Source of the DNA: Devosia rhodophyticola
GTDB taxonomy: Bacteria > Pseudomonadota > Alphaproteobacteria > Rhizobiales > Devosiaceae
DNA: 64,000 bases
Reading direction: 5' to 3'
NCBI RefSeq assembly: GCF_028816475.1
Contig: NZ_CP118247.1
Location: 3,340,001 to 3,404,000 of the forward strand
In this document: piece after piece, positions 39,853 through 48,031 of the stretch
How positions within the stretch are numbered: position 1 is the first letter of the stretch
Layout of the letters: each line of letters opens with the position of its first letter
Notes under the pieces: generated by a model
Told to the model about the DNA's origin: nothing
The model's database searches: none
What the model saw: the letters and a program-made list of their open reading frames with translations, nothing else
Position numbers and translations under genes: made by a program

Positions 39853-40661
39853 GCGGGGTTCTTTACCGACGCGTCCTTGAGTTTTTCGAGAAGATACGCG
39901 TGGGTTGCCGGGTTGGCGACGATCACGCAGCCGGTTTTCTCGTAATACTCCGGCCCCCGGCCCCACCAATCGGTGACAATACCGCCGGCTTCCTCTGCGA
40001 GAAGCACGCCGACGGCCCAATCAACGAGACCCGACTCCTCATAATATCCCGTCAGGCGGCCGCACGCGACGTAAGCGCAGGAATTGGCTGAACTGCCAAC
40101 GATTCGAACCGCACCAATCGGATTGCGCAGTTTTTCGAGGCGGTCATAGAAGCCTTCGAACGTGAAGATATTCGAAGTTGGCAAACCGGTGCCGACCGAC
40201 ATCAACCCAACATCAACCTGCTGGCTGACCTGGAGCTTGTCGCCATTGAGAAAGGCGCCCTGCCCCTTGATGGCGGTGAACATTTCATCTGATGCTGGAT
40301 TATACAGTGCGCCGCACACGGTCTCGTTGCCGCGCCGCAAGGCAATGGAAATTGTGTAATGCATACCGTTGATGAAATTGGTGGTGCCATCAATGGGATC
40401 AACCAACCAGCGATATTCAGGGTCTGTGCCGGTGACGGGTGCAAATTCCTCGCCGGTAAAGCTCCAGTCGGGATACATGGCAAACAGGCGTTTGCGGATC
40501 AGCTGCTCAGATTCCTTGTCGGCGTCAGAGACGAAATCAGCGGGTCCCTTTATGCCGATTTCCAGGTCCCGAAATCGGGCAAAATAGCCTTGGGTCAATG
40601 CACCGGCTTCGCGTGCCACGCCCACCATATTGGCCAATATTTCTTCGTAGGAATTTTGCAT
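39849..40661 (-). CDS. Inositol monophosphatase family protein
   Basis: 270 residues. The lithium-sensitive phosphatase motifs are present: GPADFVSDADKESE, FTGEE, WLVDPIDGTTNFINGM (metal ligands DPIDGT) and ESGLVDWAVGVLLAEEAGG. Substrates of this family include myo-inositol 1-phosphate, 3'-phosphoadenosine 5'-phosphate and sugar phosphates; the WLVDPIDGTTNF form fits the SuhB-like IMPase branch. Convergent with the GDPD gene (4-base overlap CTAA) and overlapping the stop of nptA upstream (TGATG), so it is co-transcribed with the phosphate transporter. Confidence 0.9.
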   Translation of the reverse strand: MQNSYEEILANMVGVAREAGALTQGYFARFRDLEIGIKGPADFVSDADKESEQLIRKRLFAMYPDWSFTGEEFAPVTGTDPEYRWLVDPIDGTTNFINGMHYTISIALRRGNETVCGALYNPASDEMFTAIKGQGAFLNGDKLQVSQQVDVGLMSVGTGLPTSNIFTFEGFYDRLEKLRNPIGAVRIVGSSANSCAYVACGRLTGYYEESGLVDWAVGVLLAEEAGGIVTDWWGRGPEYYEKTGCVIVANPATHAYLLEKLKDASVKNPA

Positions 40662-42346
40662 CAGGTTTCTCCAGATTTTGCTTGTGGAACGGGCTTTGCA
40701 TCGGGTTGGGCGCGCAGGCGGCTTTCGTCGAGCTGTCCCGTTTTTTCCAGAATTGGATAGGCAACAGAGGCTAGATGGGCGTTGATGCGCTTGAGATCAC
40801 GCAGTGTATCGAGGTGCAGCGTGCTGGTTTGAATTGCGTCAGACAGGCCATCTCGTACACGCTGCAGATGGGCGTTTGATGACTGTGCCTCCAAGCGGCG
40901 GATTTCGACTTTGGCGGCAACGAGTTGCCGGGCCAGCTGAGCGTCGCGGGTCAGAAAAATCGATTGGGAAAGCTGCATGTTGTCGATGGTTTTTTCGTAA
41001 AGCCCGATGATTTCCAGAAGGCCCGCTTCCGAAAATCGGATCTGTCGCTTGGCGCGCTTGGCCGCGACTTCGGCAAGGCCACCTTCGATGATGTCGCCTA
41101 CATGTTCGAGATTGATGGCAAAACTCATGATCTCGCTCGAGCGGCGGGCATCGTCGCTATCCAGTCCGGTCGTATCCAACTTGGTCAGATAGAGCTTTAT
41201 GGCCTGCTGCAGGGCGTCCACATCATCATCAAGCGTTGCCATGTTGGACTTGGCGTCCGGCGTTGGGCGGCGCAGACCATCGAGACTTGCCTGCAACATC
41301 TGCAGAACGAGATCGCTAACGCGGAGTGCTTCGCGGGCCGCGCCAGCCAATGCCATTTGGGGCGTGTCGAGAACCGATTCGTCCAAGTAGTTGGCGCCTT
41401 TTTCCGGTTGTTGCGGCATCGGTAGCGCCATCGCCGAGAGTTTTGCAATTGGTGTGAGCAACGGCAGAAAGACCAGCAGCAAGGCAAGATTGAAGCCAAC
41501 GTGCGTCGCGATTGCCAAATTGGGCGATCCTGGGATCAGATTTGCCACGAGACTGGCAATTGGTGCTGCCAAAACTGTCATTGTGAGGGCACCGATCCCC
41601 CGCACCAGCAAATTGGAAAAGGTCAGTCTTCTTGCCTGTGTTCCTTCAGCAAGGCTGGCGAGGACGGGGGGAACGGCGCCGCCCAGATTGGCTCCGGCAA
41701 CGAGAATTACCGCCAAGGCCGGGGCGACAATGCCCGCCTGGGTCAGCAGGGCAACAAAAAGCACGACGGCGAGGCTGGACGAAGCGATGAATGCGAGGCC
41801 GGCCGCCAGCGTGAGTGCAAAAACCGGCGCATCGCCAAGTGCACCCAAGACCGTTATCACAACCTGAGACTGGCGCAGGGGTTCGGTCGCATCCCCGACA
41901 AGCTGTAGGGCCAGCAACATCAACCCCAAGCCCAGGACTGCGCGGCCCATCCCCTTTCCCATCGTATAGGTGCTCACGTTGAAGCCAACGACCCCGATCA
42001 AGATCATCAGGGAGGCAAACCAATGAACGTCTAACGATAGCACTACCGCGGCGATCGCCGTGCCAACATTTGCTCCCAACATCACGGCCTGAGCCATTTT
42101 GGGGTTGATCAGTTCCCGGCTCGCAAAGGATGCGGTGATGACTGCGGTAGCGGTGCTGGACTGCAGGGCGAGCGTTGCGGCGATGCCCGAAAGAGCGGCG
42201 GTTACCCGGTTGCCTGTACCTTTGGCGATCCACTGACGCAATGAGGCACCAAAAGCCCTGAGCACACCCGTCTTTATGAGACGAAGCCCCCAGAGCAGCA
42301 GGGCGCCAGCGCCAAGCAGGTCAATTAGCTGGATCGTAGATTGCAT
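40661..42346 (-). CDS. Na+/phosphate cotransporter (NptA/YjbB type) with C-terminal PhoU-like domain
   Basis: 561 residues. Two inverted Na_Pi_cotrans repeats are recognised by QSSTATAVITASFAS with GANVGTAIAA and ASSSLAVVLFVAL with GANLGGAVPP, in a run of about nine membrane helices to residue 310. From about residue 335 to the end is a soluble helical PhoU-like region (MSFAINLEHVGDIIEGGLAE). Proteins of this architecture move phosphate with sodium, sometimes outward to relieve excess. It precedes the IMPase gene with a one-base overlap and extends the phosphate theme of this region. Confidence 0.93.
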   Translation of the reverse strand: MQSTIQLIDLLGAGALLLWGLRLIKTGVLRAFGASLRQWIAKGTGNRVTAALSGIAATLALQSSTATAVITASFASRELINPKMAQAVMLGANVGTAIAAVVLSLDVHWFASLMILIGVVGFNVSTYTMGKGMGRAVLGLGLMLLALQLVGDATEPLRQSQVVITVLGALGDAPVFALTLAAGLAFIASSSLAVVLFVALLTQAGIVAPALAVILVAGANLGGAVPPVLASLAEGTQARRLTFSNLLVRGIGALTMTVLAAPIASLVANLIPGSPNLAIATHVGFNLALLLVFLPLLTPIAKLSAMALPMPQQPEKGANYLDESVLDTPQMALAGAAREALRVSDLVLQMLQASLDGLRRPTPDAKSNMATLDDDVDALQQAIKLYLTKLDTTGLDSDDARRSSEIMSFAINLEHVGDIIEGGLAEVAAKRAKRQIRFSEAGLLEIIGLYEKTIDNMQLSQSIFLTRDAQLARQLVAAKVEIRRLEAQSSNAHLQRVRDGLSDAIQTSTLHLDTLRDLKRINAHLASVAYPILEKTGQLDESRLRAQPDAKPVPQAKSGET

Positions 42347-42462
42347 CGCTTTTTAGCACACCTCGCAGCGCGCTTGAGTATGCTGGATTCATGCGCTCGC
42401 GTCGATGATTGAAGGCCGTTTGACGCGGTATTTTTGCGTTGAATCGGAGATATGAATTCTGG

Positions 42463-42786
42463 TCAGGGCTTTTTCTTGCTGTCGCGCCGACTTCGGCGCC
42501 AAGTCGACCATTTTCGTGTGCCCCGAACGATAGCGAGATTGACTGGTCCCTGGAGAAAAACCAGATCGAGCGCCAGCAGCAGAAGTCCCAGAGGCAGCAT
42601 CCAGATGCCGAGTACTGGGAGAAAACTGAAAATGCCGCCAAGCACCAGCAATATGCCGAGAGGAATTCGGACCAGGCGCGCCTGAGGACGTCGAAGCCAC
42701 ACCAACATTGACGACGCAAACGGCGGTATGCGGCGCTGCAATTTATCAAACTGGCGCTGAAGCCGATGATCGCTCTTGCTGTTCAT
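42463..42786 (-). CDS. Small membrane protein, tryptophan-poor PGPGW-like family
   Basis: 107 residues. Two hydrophobic helices (VRIPLGILLVLGGIFSFLPV and GIWMLPLGLLLLALDLVF) are flanked by basic tails (ending RRSRRDSKKKP). The pattern RIPLGxLLxLGGxxxFLPVLGxWMLPLGLLLLAxD is common in Rhizobiales membrane proteins annotated as PGPGW-like; function unknown. The start at 42786 is an ATG with no strong Shine-Dalgarno. Confidence 0.7.
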   Translation of the reverse strand: MNSKSDHRLQRQFDKLQRRIPPFASSMLVWLRRPQARLVRIPLGILLVLGGIFSFLPVLGIWMLPLGLLLLALDLVFLQGPVNLAIVRGTRKWSTWRRSRRDSKKKP

Positions 42787-42956
42787 GCGACATGCCTTCC
42801 GCTTTTCAGTACCCTAAAAGTGGGAATTTTCAGCGTGTTTTTCAAGGAAATTAAGTCTTAAGGGTTCGCTTACCTTGCCTTGCAGTCCTTCATTAATTCT
42901 AAATACGCATAATTCCGGGGAGAATTTTTCCCAAAGGCGCTAAGGATGTGCTGAAA

Positions 42957-43421
42957 ATGCAAGCCAACGCCAAGAATCTCCTATCAATGGTGGCTGTGAT
43001 AGTCGCGGCAACCAGTCTGGCTGGATGTTCAACTTTGTTTTCAGGATTCGGTGGTCCGCGGCTGAGTGAGCGTGAATGCATGATGCGGGCGATGTACTTT
43101 GAGTCCAATCGCTCCAGCGCAGAAGGCATGCTGGCTGTCGGTACCGTCGTCATGAACCGGGTCAATGATCGCCGTTACCCGCAAACCGTTTGCGGGGTCG
43201 TAAGCCAGAAAAATCAATTTGCGGCCGGTGTCACAACGCGCAAAATGAGCCGAAATGGCGGTGTTTTGGCGGCGCAGGTTGCCGATCAGGTCATGGCCGG
43301 ATCGCGACACCCGGGCGTTCGTAATGCCCAGCATTTTCACACTGCGGGTCTAAGGTTTCCCTACAATAATATGCACTATGTGTTGATGGCTGGTGGCAAC
43401 GAGTTTTACGAAAAATACTAG
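42957..43421 (+). CDS. Cell wall hydrolase lipoprotein (SleB/Hydrolase_2 family)
   Basis: 154 residues from the ATG at 42957 (AGGA ten bases upstream); a GTG three codons earlier is less well placed. The signal peptide ends in a lipobox LAGC. The SleB-type catalytic domain is recognised by ERECMMRAMYFESNRSSAEGMLAVG (conserved Glu after MYFE), VMNRVNDRRYPQTVCGVV and the C-terminal AQHFHTAGLRFPYNN. Such enzymes cleave peptidoglycan glycan or act as amidase-like hydrolases. A strong hairpin begins at its stop codon. Confidence 0.88.
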   Translation: MQANAKNLLSMVAVIVAATSLAGCSTLFSGFGGPRLSERECMMRAMYFESNRSSAEGMLAVGTVVMNRVNDRRYPQTVCGVVSQKNQFAAGVTTRKMSRNGGVLAAQVADQVMAGSRHPGVRNAQHFHTAGLRFPYNNMHYVLMAGGNEFYEKY

Positions 43422-43437
43422 CCTATTTATAGGCTAG
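43418..43437. terminator. Bidirectional stem-loop at the end of the cell-wall hydrolase gene
   Basis: CTAGCCTA (43418-43425) pairs perfectly with TAGGCTAG (43430-43437) around TTTA. It covers the stop codons of both the hydrolase gene and the small leftward gene at 43427-43537. Confidence 0.5.
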
Positions 43438-43537
43438 GGCCGGCAGGCAGCGCGATAACGAGTGCCACCGCCATGGCTACCATAAGCCACAGTGTCAGCT
43501 TAATTCCCCGAATGGTTTGGCGCGTGCGGTACAGCAT
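43427..43537 (-). CDS. Predicted 36-residue single-pass membrane microprotein
   Basis: An ATG at 43537 has GGAGG seven bases upstream (GGGAGGACATCACATG). The product begins MLYRTRQTIRGIKLTL, continues with a hydrophobic helix WLMVAMAVALVIALPAG and ends PSL. The positively charged N-terminus suggests an N-in topology. No known family is recognised. Support is the strong ribosome binding site, the clean amphipathic-then-hydrophobic layout and its isolation from other genes. It is too short to be certain. Confidence 0.55.
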   Translation of the reverse strand: MLYRTRQTIRGIKLTLWLMVAMAVALVIALPAGPSL

Positions 43538-43582
43538 GTGATGTCCTCCCGTGTGTAAAACGGCATTACATCACGGGGCGAT

Positions 43583-43894
43583 TTAACCTCTGCTGGGGGA
43601 CTGGTTCATGTCAGGTTCACTTGAAGATTTCGCGCTTGATTGAAGGACAAAGCCGATCACGATGGCAATGGCTTCGTAAAGCTCGATCGGGATAGTGTCA
43701 TCCACTTCGACGCCAGCCAACGCTTGGGCCAGCACGGGGTTCGCCTCGATCTGTATGTCATTTTCGCGTGCCATCGCGATGATTTTTTCGGCGATCAGCC
43801 CGCGTCCTTTGGCGGTTACGCGCGGCGCAATTTTGCTACCTTTTTCGTACTGAAGCGCAACCGCGACTGTGGTGGGTTTTTCTGGATTGCTCAT
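43583..43894 (-). CDS. FlhB C-terminal-domain-like protein (FhlB/YlqH family)
   Basis: 103 residues. It resembles the cytoplasmic autocleavage domain of FlhB alone: TTVAVALQYEKGSKIAPRVTAKGRG, IAMARENDIQIEANPVLAQAL and DDTIPIELYEAIAIVIGFVL. The NPTH autocleavage motif of true FlhB is absent. Its start overlaps the stop of the FliK-like gene upstream (ATGA, 43891-43894). FlhB and FliK interact in substrate-specificity switching, so the coupling of these two stand-alone relatives is meaningful. Confidence 0.82.
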   Translation of the reverse strand: MSNPEKPTTVAVALQYEKGSKIAPRVTAKGRGLIAEKIIAMARENDIQIEANPVLAQALAGVEVDDTIPIELYEAIAIVIGFVLQSSAKSSSEPDMNQSPSRG

Positions 43895-45486
43895 AGGGTC
43901 GCGTCCAGGAGGCCGCCGGACGGACGCGTTGGCGCACTGGGGGCGCCGACGCGCACGGCAATGGCGCTTACATCCAGCGACGCGCCTTCCAATTCCTCCC
44001 GTAGTTGGGGCAGCATCTCGCGCAAGGTCTGAGCGGTTTCTGCCTCACTGGCCCAGAGCATGACGCTGGTTCGCCTGCCCCGCAGACCAACTTGCGCGCC
44101 TACCTCGCCTGCCTCGTTCAAATTTATGGCGAAGCGCATTTGCCAATGACCGTCACCCTCGGCAGCATCGCCGCCGCCGTCGCGGGAAATCTGCATTTGC
44201 AAAACATTTTGCTGGTTGGCGATGATGACAGGCAGTTCCAGATTCCACTCGCGGTCAGTCCGATGGATCGGATCGGGAAGCGAGGCATTTTGATGGAGCC
44301 GGAGCCGCGACAGTGCATGATCCGTCCGGTCGAGCGCTGACCGCCCCAACTGCGGGGTCCCACCGACGGGCGATGGTTCATTGGCTGCGTCAGGGGCGCG
44401 CGGTATGCCGCCCCGCATTGGTGGCTGACGCTGGACGCGGGGCACTGCCGCAACGCCTCCGCCCAACCATGCCGATAGTGCCGCGCGAAGGCCAAGCAGG
44501 CTGGATTTAACGTCGGCTTGAGTAGTTGTCACGCCGCGTGCCAAGGACGATTCCTGGAAAATTCCAGAATTTTGAACTGCTTTCTGTAGAACGTCGCCGG
44601 AAATTTTTCCTGCAGATATATCGGTACGCGCGCCGAGAACTCGCGTAATTGCATTGGCAACTTCTGGTGGCAGTTGGGACTTGTCCCTGATCAGGCTGGC
44701 GAGCGTGCTCATCAAACCAATGGACACGTCCTGACGCCCTGCAGCCGCTTGCAACATTTGTGTGACGGCGGCAAGTTCGGTCTGTGGCGGCAATGCTGTG
44801 GCGACAATCGGTTGGAGGGGACCAGATGCGGGCGCGACGGACATCGGTTGAGCGGTTGTAGCGCCCGTCGTTGAAGTCTGACTTTGTGGAACGATGACGA
44901 ATCGCTGTCCCAAAGGTGTTGCTTGGACGCGCAATTGCACTACCGCGCCAGACATGGGCGACCCCGGGAGAGTCAAACTGATGGTTTGCTGGCCGATGGT
45001 TAGTTGCGTGGTGCTGCCGGATGTTGTGCCAATTCGGGCTTCGACAATCTGACCGGATTTGAAAGTACTGGCCAGCGCCATTGCGGCACGATCCGGCGTA
45101 ACCCGTTCGATTATGGTTGCAGCCGTTTGTTGGCTGGTGGGGGCAGCCTGAAGGGGAACAGTGCCCGATTTTCCCGTTGGCGCGGGGATAACTACAGATG
45201 TGGCCGTGATGGCGGATTTTGTGGCGAGATCCGGTGGCGTTTGGGAGAGAATGACAAAGCGTGGCCCGACTGAGGTCACATCAATTCGCATTTGCAGCGT
45301 TGTTCCCGTCGGCGGGCTTGGCTGCAGTGTCAGGGTTAGATGCTGCTTGCCCACCAAAACATCGGTTGCGCCCGTTGGAGTTTGCCCAACGACAACCGCT
45401 TCAAAGCCCTGCCCCGGCTTTAGGGCGAGGGTCTGAAGAAGGCCGGGCCTGATGGCCATTTGCACCGGATTCTGGCCGGGAATCAT
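43891..45486 (-). CDS. FliK-like flagellar hook-length control protein
   Basis: 531 residues. The C-terminus has a Flg_hook domain (WNLELPVIIANQQNVLQMQI, WQMRFAINLNEAGEVGAQVG, RTSVMLWASEAETAQTLREM). The N-terminal half holds two related 60-residue segments (FEAVVVGQTPTGATDVLVGK and VEARIGTTSGSTTQLTIGQQ), an internal duplication with a Thr/Pro/Gln-rich linker. The centre contains an amphipathic helix-rich region. No other flagellar genes are nearby, so this is an orphan pair with the FlhB-C gene, seen also in other Rhizobiales. Confidence 0.78.
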   Translation of the reverse strand: MIPGQNPVQMAIRPGLLQTLALKPGQGFEAVVVGQTPTGATDVLVGKQHLTLTLQPSPPTGTTLQMRIDVTSVGPRFVILSQTPPDLATKSAITATSVVIPAPTGKSGTVPLQAAPTSQQTAATIIERVTPDRAAMALASTFKSGQIVEARIGTTSGSTTQLTIGQQTISLTLPGSPMSGAVVQLRVQATPLGQRFVIVPQSQTSTTGATTAQPMSVAPASGPLQPIVATALPPQTELAAVTQMLQAAAGRQDVSIGLMSTLASLIRDKSQLPPEVANAITRVLGARTDISAGKISGDVLQKAVQNSGIFQESSLARGVTTTQADVKSSLLGLRAALSAWLGGGVAAVPRVQRQPPMRGGIPRAPDAANEPSPVGGTPQLGRSALDRTDHALSRLRLHQNASLPDPIHRTDREWNLELPVIIANQQNVLQMQISRDGGGDAAEGDGHWQMRFAINLNEAGEVGAQVGLRGRRTSVMLWASEAETAQTLREMLPQLREELEGASLDVSAIAVRVGAPSAPTRPSGGLLDATL

Positions 45487-45557
45487 TGATTGTCCGCCTG
45501 CCCATTCCGTGAATAGGACACCAGTTTAAACGACAATTTGGCGAAAGGAAGTCCCGA

Positions 45558-46298
45558 TCAGTCGGGACGAATATCAGTATAGTCCTTGGTCGCGGGCTTG
45601 CCGCGAAAGGTGACCCAGAAAAAGTTGAGCGTATAAGTGCCGGCAGTGCGGAATACGCCTTCTTTTTCGAGGCGCCGTCCGGACGTCATCATTTTAAGGG
45701 CGAACGTCCATTTGACATTGCCGACTTTGGAAAGGCGAACCGCGACGTCGGTGTCCTCGCCAAAAAACTGGATCGAGCGGTCATATCCCCCCACGTCGGC
45801 CCATGATTTTCTTTTGAAGACAAAATTGCCGCCCTGCACGACCGAACCGACCCGCAAAACGAACCGATTGAGAATGTAAATCAGATATGTCAGACCGTAA
45901 AAGGCATTGACCAGAAGGCGATTGTTCCACGACATGTCGTAGTAAACATAGGGGCCGCTGAGCGCGACAAGTTTGGGATCTTTTTCGAATTCGGATAGAA
46001 CGGTGTCGATCCAGCCAGTCGGAACAATCGTGTCGCTATCAATATTGGCGATCAACTCGGCCTGGGTTGCATTGAAGCCTGCGTCCCGGGCATTCACCAG
46101 GCCCTTCTTTGGCTCGTCGACTACGCGTACCGTCGCAAAGCTGCGGGCGACTTCGCCAGTCCGGTCAGTTGAGGCGTTGTTGACCACAACGATTTCCGCG
46201 TCGGCGCCAGTACGTGCAATCTCGCGCGCCACCGATTCGAGGCATTTGCCGATCAGGGCTTCTTCGTTGTAAGCTGGGATTACGAAAGCAAGTTTCAT
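45558..46298 (-). CDS. Glycosyltransferase family 2
   Basis: 246 residues from the ATG at 46298; the frame extends 38 codons upstream without family similarity. The GT-A fold is marked by MKLAFVIPAYNEEALIGKCL, IVVVNNASTDRTGEVA, the nucleotide-sugar metal motif IANIDSDT (DxD) and the acceptor-side FFGEDTDVAVRL (ED motif). A hydrophobic stretch LLVNAFYGLTYLIYILNRFV suggests membrane association. Target polysaccharide or lipid is unknown; it lies alone between FliK-like and FecR-domain genes. Confidence 0.88.
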   Translation of the reverse strand: MKLAFVIPAYNEEALIGKCLESVAREIARTGADAEIVVVNNASTDRTGEVARSFATVRVVDEPKKGLVNARDAGFNATQAELIANIDSDTIVPTGWIDTVLSEFEKDPKLVALSGPYVYYDMSWNNRLLVNAFYGLTYLIYILNRFVLRVGSVVQGGNFVFKRKSWADVGGYDRSIQFFGEDTDVAVRLSKVGNVKWTFALKMMTSGRRLEKEGVFRTAGTYTLNFFWVTFRGKPATKDYTDIRPD

Positions 46299-46497
46299 TT
46301 CAAGCCTGGATCGCTGGCGGATTTGTCTCCTGCAATAGCCTGCCCAGCTCGTGGGAGCAACATCGGTCCGGACGATTGATAAGGTTAGCGTGCGACAATG
46401 CTGAACCGGCAAGCCGAGTAATCGTCGCCAAATTACAGGGCGGCTTTCCAGACGTTATTCAGCTACGGTTCATTGGTACGCTTCTAGGAATTGGGGC

Positions 46498-47262
46498 ATG
46501 AAAATGCAGAAATTACTTTTGGCGCTTATTCTTACCGCATCATCCCTGACTGCAGCGCACGCTGCGGGCGAAGGTACCGCTGTCGGGGTAAAACCCGACG
46601 CGCGTGCGGAGGTCCAATCTGCCAGCCGCACTCTGGTGGTGGGCGATGACATATCTGTTGGGGATCGCCTTGTGACCGACAGATCGGGCGAGGTGCAATT
46701 GCTGTTTGCCGATCAGACGCGGTTGGTTGTGGGTCCGCAGAGTTCGCTGCTCATTGAGACCTACCTGCTGCGCAACAGCAATACAGTCGACCGACTGACG
46801 GTCAATGCGCTAGCCGGGACCTTTCGGTTTATCAGTGGTCGCAGTCCCAAATCGGCCTATCAGATCAAAACCCCGACGGCCGCCATTGCTGTGCGCGGCA
46901 CCAAGTTTGATTTCATTGTGACGCGGGGCCAGACATTTGTAATGCTGTATGAAGGCGCCTTGAGCGTTTGTACAGCGGGCAACAATTGCGTTGGTCTGAA
47001 CAATCGGTGCGAGGTTGCTGAGGCATCAGGATCGGGTGCGCTGCTATATGAGCAGGATAACCCGGACCGTCCGCCGATCGCCATGTCGTTTCGCTACGCT
47101 CAGGTACAATCACCATTGTTGCGGGACTTCCGCGTCGCAGGCGCGCAAAAATGCACCAAGAACGAAACCAACACCACGCCCAGCAGTCTAAGCGATAGCA
47201 GCGGCGAAGTTGGTGGTGACAAGGGGACTGTGGTGAGACAGCGGTCGCCCAATTCTCCATAG
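46498..47262 (+). CDS. Secreted FecR-domain protein
   Basis: 254 residues. A Sec signal peptide ends near AAHA-AGEG. The FecR domain reads VGDDISVGDRLVTDRSGEVQ, LLFADQTRLVVGPQSSL and IKTPTAAIAVRGTKFDF. The C-terminal third is Ser/Thr/Asn-rich with four or more cysteines (SVCTAGNNCVGLNNRCEV) that could form disulfides. Unlike regulatory FecR it lacks a sigma-factor/anti-sigma context and a cytoplasmic helix, so it is probably a periplasmic or surface FecR fold. AGGA precedes the ATG. Confidence 0.85.
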   Translation: MKMQKLLLALILTASSLTAAHAAGEGTAVGVKPDARAEVQSASRTLVVGDDISVGDRLVTDRSGEVQLLFADQTRLVVGPQSSLLIETYLLRNSNTVDRLTVNALAGTFRFISGRSPKSAYQIKTPTAAIAVRGTKFDFIVTRGQTFVMLYEGALSVCTAGNNCVGLNNRCEVAEASGSGALLYEQDNPDRPPIAMSFRYAQVQSPLLRDFRVAGAQKCTKNETNTTPSSLSDSSGEVGGDKGTVVRQRSPNSP

Positions 47263-47278
47263 GGTCGGTCAATTCGCC

Positions 47279-48031
47279 TCAAACTTCGGGGCTGGTTGGC
47301 GCCACATCGACGCCAGCATCCTCAAGGGCACTTCGGACGTTACGTGCCAATTGGACAGCCCCGGGCGTGTCGCCATGCAGGCAGATGGATTGTGCTTTCG
47401 AAGTCAAAACAGTGCCGTCGATAGCAACGATTTCGCCCCTTCGAGCCAATCGCAGACAGCGCTCCACGACCGCGTCGGTATCCTCGATAACCGCGCCCGG
47501 GTCGCTGCGGGATACGAGTTGGCCTGCAGACGTATAGGCGCGGTCTGCGTAGGCTTCTCGGATAAGCGGCAAACCAACGGCCATGGCGGCGCGGACCTGC
47601 TGACTGTTATCAAGTGCCAAAACCGCCATTGACGGTGACATCGCGTGGATTGTGCCAAAAACACCCACTGCAAAGGCGAGCTCTTCCGCCGTCTGGTTGG
47701 CGAGCGCCCCATGCAATTTGACATACGCCAGCGATACGCCGACCTCGTCAGCTATGGTTCGGACAAGCATGATTTGGGACCGTAGCTGGTCAAGCAATTG
47801 TTTGAGCGGCATCACAAGCCTGAAACGGCCGAACCGTTTGCGATCGACGTATCCTGGATGGGCTCCGGCCCGAACACCCATTTCCCCGCACTGCGCCAGC
47901 ACTCGGCGGATTGTTGACGCGTCCCCGGCATGTCCCCCGCAGGCAATCGAGGCGCTGGAAACGATGGCGAGGAGTTCATCATCTGTGTCCATCCCCTCCC
48001 CGAGATCGGCATTGAGATCAATAGTTGTCAG
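47279..48031 (-). CDS. pxpA: 5-oxoprolinase subunit PxpA (LamB/YcsF family), apparent CTG start
   Basis: 250 residues if translation starts at CTG 48031. The family N-terminus is M-TTIDLNADLGEG, and TTIDLNADLGEGMD is encoded here directly after this CTG. GGGAGG lies five bases upstream, and the CTG overlaps the pxpC stop as CTGA. There is no ATG, GTG or TTG between the upstream stop and this motif; the first ATG (47992) would cut off the conserved segment. Other motifs are SIACGGHAGD, GAHPGYVDRKRFGR and YVKLHGAL. Opens 5-oxoproline to glutamate with PxpB and PxpC using ATP. Confidence 0.9.
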   Translation of the reverse strand: MTTIDLNADLGEGMDTDDELLAIVSSASIACGGHAGDASTIRRVLAQCGEMGVRAGAHPGYVDRKRFGRFRLVMPLKQLLDQLRSQIMLVRTIADEVGVSLAYVKLHGALANQTAEELAFAVGVFGTIHAMSPSMAVLALDNSQQVRAAMAVGLPLIREAYADRAYTSAGQLVSRSDPGAVIEDTDAVVERCLRLARRGEIVAIDGTVLTSKAQSICLHGDTPGAVQLARNVRSALEDAGVDVAPTSPEV

